Assembly: GCA_044368415.1 (NCBI GenBank) | Contig: JBIPLJ010000010.1 | Location: 1 to 64,000 of the forward strand | Source of the DNA: UBA4615 sp044368415 | GTDB taxonomy: Bacteria; Pseudomonadota; Gammaproteobacteria; Burkholderiales; Burkholderiaceae_E | Direction: 5' to 3' | Length of the DNA: 64,000 bases | Shown here: piece after piece, positions 27,055 to 36,195 of the stretch | How the letters are laid out: each line of letters begins with the position of its first letter | How positions within the stretch are numbered: position 1 is the stretch's first letter | Notes under the pieces: model-generated | Databases searched by the model: none | Told to the model about the DNA's origin: nothing | What the model saw: the letters and a program-made list of their open reading frames with translations, nothing else | Position numbers and translations under genes: made by a program

Positions 27055-28581
27055 TCAGCGCGCCACCGTGATGCCGCCCGGTCTGGCGCCGTCCGCAGCG
27101 CCGGTCGTCGCAGGCAGCACCCAGCCCCCTCCCAGCGCTTTCATCAGGTCCACGCTCGCCGCAAGCCGGGCCTGCCGGTTCTGGATCGATGCGAGCTCGG
27201 CGCCATTGAGCGTGCGCTGGGCGTCTAGTACCTCCAGGTAGCCCGAGTACCCCGCGTCGTAGCGGATCTGGGTGATGCGCAGCGCCTCGCGCGCGGCGCG
27301 CTGCCGGGCCTCGACGTCCGCCTCCGACTGCGCGGCGGCGCTGACGTTGTCCAGCGCGTCGGCCACCTCTCGCCATGCCGTCTGCACGGTCCGCTCGTAG
27401 GCCGCAGCGGCCTGCTCGGCGCGGGCCTCGGCCTCGCGGGTCCGTGCCCGGTAGCGGCCGGCGTCGAAGACCGGCCAAAACACCGACGCGCCGAGCGAGC
27501 CGACCCGGCCGGCACCGCTGATGACGTTGCCCAGGTCGGCGGCCTGCCCGCCGAGGAAGGCGGTGAGCGAGAAGGTCGGGTATTCCTGGGCCTTGGCCAC
27601 GCCGATCAGAGCGCTGGCCGAGGCCAGCGTCTGCTCGGCCTGGCGCACGTCCGGACGGCGGTCGACCAGGCTCGAGGGCAGTCCTGCGGGCGGCACCGGC
27701 ACGAGCGGCAGCGCGGCGATTCCGGCACCCGGCGGCACCCCCGCGCCCGGCTGGCCGGTGAGCACGGCGAGCTGGTGCTCGACGATCGCCCGCTGGCGCT
27801 GCAGCTCGCGCAGTTGCACGCGCGCATCGGCGAGTGCGCCGGTGGCTTGCGCCACGTCCAGGTCCGAGGCGACGCCGCCTGCGGCTCGCCTGCGTGCCAG
27901 GTCCAGCGAGCCTTCGCGGGCGGTGACGGTGGCGGCGAGCGAGGCGGCCTGCGCCTCGATCGAGCGCAGCGCGAAGTAGGACTGCGTGGTCGACCCGGCC
28001 AGCGTGGTCGCCACCACGCCCTGGCCGTAGCGCGTGCCCAGCGCCTGCGCGCGGGCGGCCTCGTCGGCCCGGCGCAGGCGGCCCCAGAAGTCGAGCTCGA
28101 AGGTGGTCGACAGCACCAGTCGCTGCGCGCTCTGCACGATCGGCGCCGTCGCCGGCAACGGCACCGCGCCGACCTGGGAGGAGCGTGCACGCGTCGACGA
28201 GCCCTGCAGGTCGACCTCGGGGAACATCGCGGCGCGGGCCTGCGCCAGCACGGCCTCGGTCTCCTCGACGCGGGCCGCGGCCAGACGCACGTCGGCGTTG
28301 CGCGCGAGCGCGGCGTCGACCAGCGCGGTCAGCGTGGCGTCGCCGTAGAGCGTCCACCAGCGCGGCTGCACGATCGCCTCGCCCGCGGTGGGCTCGCCGG
28401 GGAAGACCGTGGGCAGGGTGGTCGCCGGCCGGCGGTAGTCGGGGCCGACCGCCGCGCAGCCCGCGATCACGAGCGCCCCGCAGGCGAATGTGATCGCGAG
28501 GGCGCGCGACAGCGGTGTGGCGGTGTGCGGCGCACCGGTCGGACGGGCCGCGCCGCTCGGCAGGTGGGATGCGGCGCTCAC
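27055..28581 (-). CDS. Efflux transporter outer membrane lipoprotein, NodT family
   Basis: 508-aa outer-membrane factor of an RND pump. A signal peptide with lipobox VIAGC places the acylated Cys at about residue 42. The family motif PDYRRPATTLP follows at once, then two OEP repeats with ARVEETEAVLAQARAAMFPEVDL and RPDVRQAEQTLASASALIGVAKAQEYPTFSL (about 310-340). It is the last gene of a three-gene minus-strand operon (adaptor, pump, outer-membrane factor) and overlaps the pump stop by 4 bp. It is independent of the TolC at 2674. Confidence 0.94.
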   Translation of the reverse strand: MSAASHLPSGAARPTGAPHTATPLSRALAITFACGALVIAGCAAVGPDYRRPATTLPTVFPGEPTAGEAIVQPRWWTLYGDATLTALVDAALARNADVRLAAARVEETEAVLAQARAAMFPEVDLQGSSTRARSSQVGAVPLPATAPIVQSAQRLVLSTTFELDFWGRLRRADEAARAQALGTRYGQGVVATTLAGSTTQSYFALRSIEAQAASLAATVTAREGSLDLARRRAAGGVASDLDVAQATGALADARVQLRELQRQRAIVEHQLAVLTGQPGAGVPPGAGIAALPLVPVPPAGLPSSLVDRRPDVRQAEQTLASASALIGVAKAQEYPTFSLTAFLGGQAADLGNVISGAGRVGSLGASVFWPVFDAGRYRARTREAEARAEQAAAAYERTVQTAWREVADALDNVSAAAQSEADVEARQRAAREALRITQIRYDAGYSGYLEVLDAQRTLNGAELASIQNRQARLAASVDLMKALGGGWVLPATTGAADGARPGGITVAR

Positions 28582-31500
28582 GTCACGTCCTCCTGCGAGG
28601 CCGGGCCGACCGGACCGCCCCGGTTCCCGGGATGCTCGTGCACCGGGCGCGGACGGCGCGCGAGCAGCGAGTAGAACAGCGGCACGAAGATCGGCGCCAC
28701 GAAGGTCGCGACGATCATCCCGCCGAACACGCCGGTGCCCATCGACTGGCGGGCGGCCGCGCCCGCGCCGGTCGCGATCACCAGTGGCACCACGCCGAGC
28801 ACGAAGGCGAGCGAGGTCATCACGATCGGCCGAAACCTAAGCCGCGCCGCCTCGGCCGCCGCTTCCGCCGCGGTCTTGCCCTGCTGCATGCCCTGCATCG
28901 CGAACTCGGCGATCAGGATCGCGTTTTTCGCGGCCAGCCCGATCAGCACGATCAGTCCGATCTGGAAGTAGATGTCGTTGTTCATCTGCCGCAGCATCAC
29001 CGCGCCGAGCGCGCCCGCGAGCGCAAACGGCACCGCGAGGATCACCGACAGCGGCACGCCCCAGCGCTCGTAGAGCGCCGACAGGATCAGGTAGACCATC
29101 ACGATCGCAAAGCCGAAGGCGAAGATCGACGCGCGGCCGGTGCGCTTCTCCTGGAAGGCCTGGCCCGTCCACTCGGCGGTGTAGCCCGGGGGCAGCACCT
29201 CGCGCGCGGTCTGCTCCACCGCGGCGATCGCCTCGCCCGACGAGAAGCCGGGCTTGGCGCCGCCCAGCACCTTCGCTGCGATGTAGCCGTTGAAGCGCTC
29301 GATCTGCTCGGGGCCGATGATGTTCTGCACCGTGATGAGCGTCTTGAGCGGGATCATCGCGCCGGTGGTCGTCGAACGCACGTAGGCCGCGCCGAGGTCG
29401 TCGGGGTTGGCGCGGTAAGGCGCATCGGCCTGGATGGTCACCCGGTAGGTGCGCCCCGAGCGGTTGAAGTCGTTCACGTACAGCGAGCCCATCTGGGCCT
29501 GCAGCGCGACGAACACCTCGGCCTGGCTGACGCCCAGCGCGAGCGCCTTCTCGCGGTCGACCTCGACCCGAAGCTGCGGCACGGTCGGCCGGAAGAAGCT
29601 GTTGTTGCCGGCGAGCACCGGATGCTTGTTGAGCGCCGCGATGAACTGCTGAGTGGTTTGCGCGAGCGCCTGCGGATCGGCGTTGATGCGGCTCTGCACG
29701 TAGACCTCGTAGCCGCCCGACTGTCCGAGGCCCTGGATCGCCGGCGGCACGAAAGCGAAGGCGATGCCGTCGCTCAGCCCGAACCCCGCCCCCGACACCT
29801 GCTGCGCGAGCTGTGGTGAAGTCTGCGTGCGGTCTTCCCAGCGCTTCATCGGCACGAAGATGGTCGCCGCGCTCGACTTGTTGCCGCCGCCGATCAGGTC
29901 GAAGCCGTTGATCGAGAAGAAGGCCTCGATCGCCGGGTTCGAGGCGACCATGTTGCGCAGCGTCTCGGTGGTGCGCCCGGTGCGCTCGAGCGTCGCGCCG
30001 TCGGGCAGCTGCACCGCGGCGATGATGTAGCCCTGGTCCTCCGGCGGCACGAAGCTGCCCGGCACGCGCAGCAGCAGGAACACGGTCGCGCCGACCATCG
30101 CGACGAACATCAGCAGCGCGATCACACGGTGGCGCAGGCCCAGGTGCACCGCGCCGAGGTAGCGGCGCGTGACCCAGCCGAAGCCGGCGTCGAAGGCGCG
30201 GAACGCGCGGCCGGCGAGGCCGCGGCGGGGCGCGTTTGAATGCGGCTGGAGCAGCATCGCGCACAGCGCGGGCGTGAGCGTGAGCGCCACCACGCCCGAG
30301 AGCACCACCGCAATGGCCACGGTCACTGCGAACTGCCGGTACAGCTGGCCGGCGATGCCGCCCAGGAAGGCGACCGGAACGAACACCGCGCACAGCACCA
30401 GCACGATGCCGATCACCGCGCCCTGCACCTCGCGCATCGCCTCGATTGAGGCCTCGACCGGCGACAGGCCTTCCTCGCGCATCAGCCGCTCGACGTTCTC
30501 CAGCACGACGATCGCATCGTCGACCACGATGCCGATGGCCAGCACCATCGCGAACAGCGTGAGCGTGTTGATCGAGAACCCGAACAGCCACAGGCCCGCG
30601 AAGGTGCCGATCAGCGAGACCGGTACCGCGAGCATCGGGATCAGCGTCGCGCGCCAGGTCTGCAGGAAGACGAACACCACCAGCACGACGATGATCGCCG
30701 CCTCGAGGATGGTCTTGAGCACCTCGTTGATCGAGGCCGACACGAAGCGCGTGGTGTCGTAGGGGATCAGGTAGCCGACGTCCTCCGGGAAACGCTCGCG
30801 CTGCAGCTCGGCCATCCGCTTCTTGACCGCAGCCCCCGTGTCGAGCGCGTTGGCACCCGATTGCAGGAACACGCCGAGGGCGACCGCCGGCTGCCCGTTC
30901 ACGAAGCTGCTGGCGTCGTAGCTCTGCGCGCCGAGCTCGATGCGCGCTACGTCTTTCAGGCGCAGCACGCCGCTCGCACCGCCCGAGCGCAGCACGATCT
31001 CGCCGAACTGCTCGGGCTCGACCAGCCGGCCCTGGGCGGTGACGGTGTAGGTGAGCTGCTGGCCGGGCAGCGCCGGCTCGGAACCGATCTTGCCGGCCGC
31101 GAACTGCGCGTTTTGCGCGGCGATCGCCTGCGCGATGTCGGTGGTGGTGATGCCGAGCTGGGCCATCCGGTCGGGCCGCAGCCAGATGCGCATTGCATAG
31201 TCGCGCGCGCTGAAGTTGACGACGTCGGCGACGCCCTTGATCCGCTTGATATCGTCGAGCACGTTGAGCGTCGCGTAGTTCGACAGGAACAGCGTGTCCT
31301 TCGAGCCCTTCGGCGAGGCCAGCGCAATGACGACCAGGAAGTTGTTGGAGCGCTTGGCGACGATGACGCCGTTGCGCCGCACCTCATCGGGCAGCCGCGG
31401 CGTGGCGAGCTGCACACGGTTGTTGACGTTGAAGGTCGCCTTGTCACTGTCGGTGCCGACCTCGAAGGTGGCGGTGATGGTCACCGTGCCGTTGGAGGCC

Positions 31501-31760
31501 GACGACGAATTGAAGTACAACATGCCCTCAATGCCCGAGAGCTGCTCCTCGATCGGCGCGGCGACGGTACGCGCAAGCGTTTCGGCCGAGGCGCCCGGAT
31601 AGGTGGCGGTGATGGTCACCGTGGGTGGCGCGATCTCCGGGTACTGCGCCACCGGCAGGATCAGCGCCGACACCAAGCCGGCGAGCACGATGACCACCGA
31701 CAGCACGGTCGCGAAGACCGGCCGCTCGATGAAGAAGCGCGACAGCGGGACACGCGTCAC
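28578..31760 (-). CDS. Efflux RND transporter permease, AcrB/MexF-like HAE1 pump
   Basis: 1060-aa multidrug pump subunit. Features: N-terminal FFIERPVFATVLSVVIVLAG, porter loop PGASAETLARTVAAPIEEQ, TM4 proton relay GIVVDDAIVVLENVERL (about 404-420), and in the second half the periplasmic MPLKR-type segment and LAAKNAILIAEFA. The length and motifs match the AcrB/MexF branch more closely than the shorter pump at 5240. The start overlaps the adaptor stop by 4 bp. With its adaptor and NodT protein it forms a self-contained tripartite system. No regulator gene is adjacent. Confidence 0.95.
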   Translation of the reverse strand: MTRVPLSRFFIERPVFATVLSVVIVLAGLVSALILPVAQYPEIAPPTVTITATYPGASAETLARTVAAPIEEQLSGIEGMLYFNSSSASNGTVTITATFEVGTDSDKATFNVNNRVQLATPRLPDEVRRNGVIVAKRSNNFLVVIALASPKGSKDTLFLSNYATLNVLDDIKRIKGVADVVNFSARDYAMRIWLRPDRMAQLGITTTDIAQAIAAQNAQFAAGKIGSEPALPGQQLTYTVTAQGRLVEPEQFGEIVLRSGGASGVLRLKDVARIELGAQSYDASSFVNGQPAVALGVFLQSGANALDTGAAVKKRMAELQRERFPEDVGYLIPYDTTRFVSASINEVLKTILEAAIIVVLVVFVFLQTWRATLIPMLAVPVSLIGTFAGLWLFGFSINTLTLFAMVLAIGIVVDDAIVVLENVERLMREEGLSPVEASIEAMREVQGAVIGIVLVLCAVFVPVAFLGGIAGQLYRQFAVTVAIAVVLSGVVALTLTPALCAMLLQPHSNAPRRGLAGRAFRAFDAGFGWVTRRYLGAVHLGLRHRVIALLMFVAMVGATVFLLLRVPGSFVPPEDQGYIIAAVQLPDGATLERTGRTTETLRNMVASNPAIEAFFSINGFDLIGGGNKSSAATIFVPMKRWEDRTQTSPQLAQQVSGAGFGLSDGIAFAFVPPAIQGLGQSGGYEVYVQSRINADPQALAQTTQQFIAALNKHPVLAGNNSFFRPTVPQLRVEVDREKALALGVSQAEVFVALQAQMGSLYVNDFNRSGRTYRVTIQADAPYRANPDDLGAAYVRSTTTGAMIPLKTLITVQNIIGPEQIERFNGYIAAKVLGGAKPGFSSGEAIAAVEQTAREVLPPGYTAEWTGQAFQEKRTGRASIFAFGFAIVMVYLILSALYERWGVPLSVILAVPFALAGALGAVMLRQMNNDIYFQIGLIVLIGLAAKNAILIAEFAMQGMQQGKTAAEAAAEAARLRFRPIVMTSLAFVLGVVPLVIATGAGAAARQSMGTGVFGGMIVATFVAPIFVPLFYSLLARRPRPVHEHPGNRGGPVGPASQEDVT

Positions 31761-33046
31761 GAGCCGGCTCCGCCCGCCTTAGGCTCGGCCTTGGCCGGCG
31801 CCACCGGAGCGCCCGGCCGCAGCTTCATCAGGTTGTCGACGATCACCCGGTCGCCTTCGGCCAGGCCTTCCTGGATCGCCCAGCCCGCACCGCTCCAGGC
31901 CCCGGCCTTCACCGGACGCTGCGTGGCCGCGTTCTGCGGCCCGACGACCCACACGAAGCGGCCCTGGTCGTTGGTCATCACCGCGGCCTGCGGCACGACG
32001 ACCGCAACCTGCTCGCCGATCTTCACCCGTGCCCGGACGAACTGCCCGGGCAGGACCGCGAGCTGCGGGTTCTCGAATGCGGCGCGCATCTGTACGCTGC
32101 CTGTGCGCGCATCGACGCTGGTGCCCGAGAAGTTGAGCCTGCCCTGGAGCGGGTAGGCACGGCCGTCGGGCAGCACCAGCGTGACTGCCGCGTTGCGCGG
32201 CTGGCCGCGCAGCCGCTGCCACTCCGGCTCGGAGAACGAGAAGCGCACCCAGATCGGATCGGTCACCGTGAGCCTGACCAGCAGGCTGTCGGTACCCGGG
32301 TTCACCAGGCTGCCGACCGAGCGCTCCAGGCGTCCGGTGAGCCCGGTGATCGGCGCGTTCACGCGGGTGTAGGACAGGTTGAGCTCGGCCTCGCGGAGGC
32401 GGGCCTGCGCGACCCGCCGCGAGGCCTCGATGCGGGCGAGCGCCGAGCGCGCATCGTCCGCCTCCTTCTGGCTGATCGCGCGCTGCTCGGCGAGCGGGCC
32501 GGTGCGGGCGGCTTCGCGGCGCGCCTGCTCGAGGTTCGCGGTCTCCTGCGCGAGCGCGGCGCGCGCCTGCTCGAGCGCGATCTCGAACGGCGCCGGGTCG
32601 ATGAGGAACAGTGGCGCGCCGGCCTTGACCACCTCGCCCTCGCTGAAGAGCTTCTGCTGCAGCACGCCGGTCACTCGGGCACGCACCTCGACCTCGCGCG
32701 AGCCCTCGGTCTGGCCGACCGCTTCGAGGGTGATCGGCAGCGTGCGGGGCGTGGCGTCGACGACGGTCACCGGCATCGCGGGCGGCGGCCCGCCGGCCCC
32801 CGGCGCACCGCCCGGCCCCTTGGCCCCGGCCGCGGGAGCGCCGCCCTGGGCGCCCGTGCCCCGCTCGCTGCAGCCCGCCGCCACCATCGCCAGCGCTGCG
32901 AGGGCGGCGGTCGCGAGGCGCGTCGCCTGCTGGGTGCTCAGCCTGCGAAAGGGGGGCGTTCGGGTCGGCCGGGTGGTCCGCGCGGCGGCCGCCGTGCCTG
33001 CGGCTGCGACGGTGCGGGTCGACGGACCCGGTTCAAGCTGGGGCAT
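31757..33046 (-). CDS. Efflux RND periplasmic adaptor lipoprotein, AcrA/MexE type
   Basis: Membrane-fusion protein for the second RND pump. A hydrophobic stretch ends in the lipobox VAAGC, followed by a Gly/Pro/Ala linker (GGAPGAGGPPPAMPV), then VVDATPRTLPITLEAVGQTEG and the lipoyl-like RARVTGVLQQKLFSEGEVVKAG. A coiled-coil hairpin follows at about 190-250, then YTRVNAPITGLTGRLERSVGSLV and the beta-barrel. From ATG 33046 the protein has 429 aa, but about 58 residues precede the lipobox Cys, which is long; an unrecognised internal start would give a normal signal peptide. A TAGAAT -10 lies about 150 bp upstream. Confidence 0.87.
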   Translation of the reverse strand: MPQLEPGPSTRTVAAAGTAAAARTTRPTRTPPFRRLSTQQATRLATAALAALAMVAAGCSERGTGAQGGAPAAGAKGPGGAPGAGGPPPAMPVTVVDATPRTLPITLEAVGQTEGSREVEVRARVTGVLQQKLFSEGEVVKAGAPLFLIDPAPFEIALEQARAALAQETANLEQARREAARTGPLAEQRAISQKEADDARSALARIEASRRVAQARLREAELNLSYTRVNAPITGLTGRLERSVGSLVNPGTDSLLVRLTVTDPIWVRFSFSEPEWQRLRGQPRNAAVTLVLPDGRAYPLQGRLNFSGTSVDARTGSVQMRAAFENPQLAVLPGQFVRARVKIGEQVAVVVPQAAVMTNDQGRFVWVVGPQNAATQRPVKAGAWSGAGWAIQEGLAEGDRVIVDNLMKLRPGAPVAPAKAEPKAGGAGS

Positions 33047-33197
33047 GGGACTGACCTGGAAGGAGGCGGAGCAGGACTGCGGCGAGGCGGTCGGCGTTCG
33101 CTCGCGACGACCTGCCCGTGGGGGGGGGCGGCCCGCGCGGCATAGGCTTCGGGCGCGGCTCGTGAGGGGCTCGTGAAAGCCTCCGGCCGCGAATCCC

Positions 33198-33203
33198 ATT
33201 CTA
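33198..33203 (-). promoter_or_regulatory. -10 hexamer TAGAAT upstream of the second RND operon
   Basis: TAGAAT on the minus strand, overlapping the ATG at 33199 that opens the longest reading frame. If used, transcription starts inside that frame, so the protein start must be downstream, which supports 33046 or later. Confidence 0.35.
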
Positions 33204-33297
33204 GCTGCACCCCGGCGACCTCGCGCGGCGAAGCTGGGTGTCGGGCAGATTGCGGTACGCTTGCCAAAGGCCCGCCACGACGGGTCCGGATGGAGAC

Positions 33298-35013
33298 ATG
33301 TTCGACCGACATTTCCGACACTGGCCGCCGGGTACGCCCCGCGCCCTCTCGATACCGGCCACCACGCTGAGCTTCAACCTGCGTGTCAGCGCCGCGCGCT
33401 TCCCGGACAAGGCGGCGCTCTTCTACTACGGCCGCGCGATACCGTACGCGACGCTCGAGCGCGAGGTCGAGCGGCTTGCCGGCTGGCTGCAGGCGGTCGC
33501 GGGCGTGCGGCGCGGCGATCGGGTCGTGCTCGACGTGCAGAACAGCCCGCAGTTCGTGATCGGTTACTACGCCATCCTGCGGGCCGACGCCGCGGTCGTG
33601 CCGGTGAACCCGATGCTGCGCACCGACGAGCTGCGCTACCTGTGCGAGGACAGTGGCGCGAGCGTCGCGATCCTCGGTCAGGAACTGCTCGATGCCTGGC
33701 GCCCGCTGCTCGGGGTCACGGTCGATCACGCCGTCATCGGCGCCTACTCGGACTACCTGCCCGCGACGCCCGATCCCGCGCTCGCCGGCATCGTGCTGCC
33801 CGAGGCGGTCGTCTCCGCACGCCGCCCGATCGGTTCGGCCGACGCGGCTGTGGGCGCCGTGGCCTGGTCGGATGCGCTTGCCGCCGACCATGCGCCCGCG
33901 CCGCAGCAGGCCGGCCCCGACGACCTCGCTGTGCTGCCCTACACCTCGGGCACCACCGGCCATCCGAAGGGCTGCATCCACACCCACCGCACGGTGATGA
34001 GCACCACCGTGATCGGTGCCGCCTGGTCGGGCGCCTCGCCCGACCTCGTACAGCTCGCGGTGCTGCCGATGTTCCATGTGACCGGCATGCAGGGCGGCAT
34101 GAACGCGCCGATCTTCCAGGGCGTGAGCATCGTGCTGATGTCGCGCTGGGACCGCGAGGCCTGCGTGCGGCTGATCGAGCACTGCCGGATCACGAACATC
34201 ACCGGCATCACTGCGATGATCGTCGACCTGCTGAACACGCCCGGTCTGGCGTCGCGTGACCTGTCTTCGCTCAAGCGCATCGGCGGCGGCGGCGCCGCGA
34301 TGCCCGACGCGGTCGCCCAGCGCCTCGAGGCGCTGCTCGGCCTGCCGTTCATCGAGGGCTACGGCCTGACCGAGACGATCGCACCGACACATACCAATCC
34401 GATGCACCGCCCGAAGCGCCAGTGTGCGGGCATCCCGGTCTTCAACACCGATGCGCGCGTGCTCGACATCGAGAGTGGCGCCGAAGTCGGGCCGGGCGCA
34501 ACCGGCGAGATCGTGGTCAGCGGCCCGCAGGTCTTCAAGGGCTACTGGAACAATCCCGACGCCGATGCGTCGGTGTTCCTTGAGCTCGACGGCAAGCGCT
34601 TCTTTCGCACTGGCGACCTCGGGCACTACGACGAGGACGGCTATTTCTTCATTACCGATCGGCTCAAGCGGATGATCAATGCGGCCGGCTTCAAGGTCTG
34701 GCCGGCGGAGGTCGAGGCGATGCTGTTCGCCCATCCCGACGTGTCCGAGGCCTGCGTGATCGCGAGCCGCGACGACAAGCGCGGCGAGACGGTGAAGGCG
34801 GTCATCGTGCCGCGCCCGCATGCGCGCGAGCGCGTCGCGACCGAGGCGGGCGCCGCCGCCTTCGCCGACGAGATCGTCGAATGGTCGCGCGAGAAGATGG
34901 CCGCCTACAAGGTGCCGCGGCGCGTCGAGTTCATGGAGTCGCTGCCGAAGACCGGCACCGGCAAGGTATTCTGGAGAACGCTGCAGGAGGCAGAGGACAA
35001 GAAATGGACTTGA
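33298..35013 (+). CDS. Long-chain fatty acid-CoA ligase (AMP-forming)
   Basis: ANL-superfamily acyl-CoA synthetase, 571 aa. The P-loop YTSGTTGHPKGC is at about residues 217-228, followed by the substrate-pocket segment MFHVTGMQGGMNAP. The A5/A8 region YGLTETIAPTHTNP (about 355-368) and FRTGDLGHYDEDGYFFITDRLK (hinge, about 437-458) follow. The C-terminal catalytic lysine motif is PKTGTGKVFWR. The start at 33298 is preceded by GGAG and fits the family start. It overlaps the first acyl-CoA dehydrogenase by 10 bp, so the three genes 33298-37332 form a catabolic operon. The chain length or ring nature of the substrate is not determinable. Confidence 0.93.
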   Translation: MFDRHFRHWPPGTPRALSIPATTLSFNLRVSAARFPDKAALFYYGRAIPYATLEREVERLAGWLQAVAGVRRGDRVVLDVQNSPQFVIGYYAILRADAAVVPVNPMLRTDELRYLCEDSGASVAILGQELLDAWRPLLGVTVDHAVIGAYSDYLPATPDPALAGIVLPEAVVSARRPIGSADAAVGAVAWSDALAADHAPAPQQAGPDDLAVLPYTSGTTGHPKGCIHTHRTVMSTTVIGAAWSGASPDLVQLAVLPMFHVTGMQGGMNAPIFQGVSIVLMSRWDREACVRLIEHCRITNITGITAMIVDLLNTPGLASRDLSSLKRIGGGGAAMPDAVAQRLEALLGLPFIEGYGLTETIAPTHTNPMHRPKRQCAGIPVFNTDARVLDIESGAEVGPGATGEIVVSGPQVFKGYWNNPDADASVFLELDGKRFFRTGDLGHYDEDGYFFITDRLKRMINAAGFKVWPAEVEAMLFAHPDVSEACVIASRDDKRGETVKAVIVPRPHARERVATEAGAAAFADEIVEWSREKMAAYKVPRRVEFMESLPKTGTGKVFWRTLQEAEDKKWT

Positions 35014-36194
35014 ACTATTCACCCGAGGAAGCGGCTTTCCGCGACGAAGTGCGTGGCTGGCTCGATGACAACCTGCCCGATGACCTGCGCCGCAAGACGG
35101 CCGCCGGCGACCACCTCGACAAGGACGACCTGCTGCGCTGGCACAAGATCCTGGCCAAGAAGGGCTGGGTTGCACCCGCCTGGCCCGAGGCGTGGGGCGG
35201 CCCGGGCTGGAACGTCACCCAGCGCTACATCTTCGAGGAAGAGTGCGGGCTGGCCGGCACACCGCCGATCATCGCCTTCGGCGTCACGATGTGCGCGCAG
35301 GTGCTGCTCAAGTTTGGCTCCCCCGAGCAGAAGCAGCGCCACCTGCCGGGCATCTACAACGGTGACGTCTTCTGGGTCCAGGGCTACTCGGAGCCGGGCT
35401 CGGGTTCGGACCTCGCTTCGCTCAAGACACGTGCCGACCGCCGCGGCGACACCTATGTCGTCAACGGGCAGAAGATCTGGACCACGCTCGGCCAGTACGG
35501 CGACTGGATCTTCTGCCTGGTGCGCACCGACTTCGAGTCGAAGATCCGCCAGGAAGGCATCAGCTTCCTGCTGATCGACATGAAGACGCCGGGCATCACC
35601 GTTCGCCCGCTGATCCTGATGGACGGCGGTCACGAGGTGAACGAGGTGTTCTTCGACAACGTCGAGGTCCCGGCCGAGAACCTGGTGCACGAGGAAGGTA
35701 AGGGCTGGACGGTGGCTAAGTACCTGCTCGGCCACGAGCGGCTGAACACCGGCCGCATCGGCGGCTCCAAGCGCGAGCTGCTGCGTCTGAAGGCCTTCGC
35801 CGCCGAGCAAACCGATGGCCATGGCCGCCGCCTGATCGACGACCCGCGGTTCCGCGACAAGCTCACGCGCGTCGAGGTCGAGCTGATGGCGCTCGAGATC
35901 ACCAACCTGCGCTTCCTCGATGCGATGCGCGGCGGCAAGCCGCCGGGCGCCGACGTGTCGATGCTCAAAATCCGCGGCACCGAGATCCAGCAGGCGCTGA
36001 CCGAGCTGATGATGCAGGCCGCGGGCCCGATGGCTGCGCCGTTCAAGCCGACCGGGCCGCAGGCCGCGGTTGACTTCGACGACGCGCTTGCGCACCTCGC
36101 GCCGCGCTACGCCAACTACCGCAAGACCAGCATCTATGCCGGGTCCAACGAGATCCAGCGCAACATCATCGCCAAGGCGACCCTGGGGCTCTGA
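35004..36194 (+). CDS. Acyl-CoA dehydrogenase
   Basis: FAD-dependent acyl-CoA dehydrogenase of 396 aa. Motifs: GWVAPAWPEAWGGPGW near residue 55, the FAD-binding YSEPGSGSDLASLKT (about 130-144) and WTTLGQYGDWIF, and C-terminal SIYAGSNEIQRNIIAK. The canonical YEGT glutamate of MCAD-type enzymes is Ala here (YAGS). This is usual in family members that use a different glutamate or work as heteromers. An AGGAGG-like ribosome-binding site precedes ATG 35004. The tight coupling to a second dehydrogenase gene suggests an alpha2beta2-type enzyme as in steroid side-chain degradation (FadE26/27-like); that is inference. Confidence 0.92.
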   Translation: MDLNYSPEEAAFRDEVRGWLDDNLPDDLRRKTAAGDHLDKDDLLRWHKILAKKGWVAPAWPEAWGGPGWNVTQRYIFEEECGLAGTPPIIAFGVTMCAQVLLKFGSPEQKQRHLPGIYNGDVFWVQGYSEPGSGSDLASLKTRADRRGDTYVVNGQKIWTTLGQYGDWIFCLVRTDFESKIRQEGISFLLIDMKTPGITVRPLILMDGGHEVNEVFFDNVEVPAENLVHEEGKGWTVAKYLLGHERLNTGRIGGSKRELLRLKAFAAEQTDGHGRRLIDDPRFRDKLTRVEVELMALEITNLRFLDAMRGGKPPGADVSMLKIRGTEIQQALTELMMQAAGPMAAPFKPTGPQAAVDFDDALAHLAPRYANYRKTSIYAGSNEIQRNIIAKATLGL

Positions 36195-36195
36195 C

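Noticed and set aside
26855..28357. A 500-codon open frame on the minus strand, out of frame with the NodT-type gene
   Set aside because: It runs in a shifted frame over the NodT gene, is Arg/Ala/Gly-rich and has no domain. High GC removes stop codons; the same applies to the other long shadow frames of this window (for example 10201-12261, 17252-18937, 41729-43618, 47146-49383).
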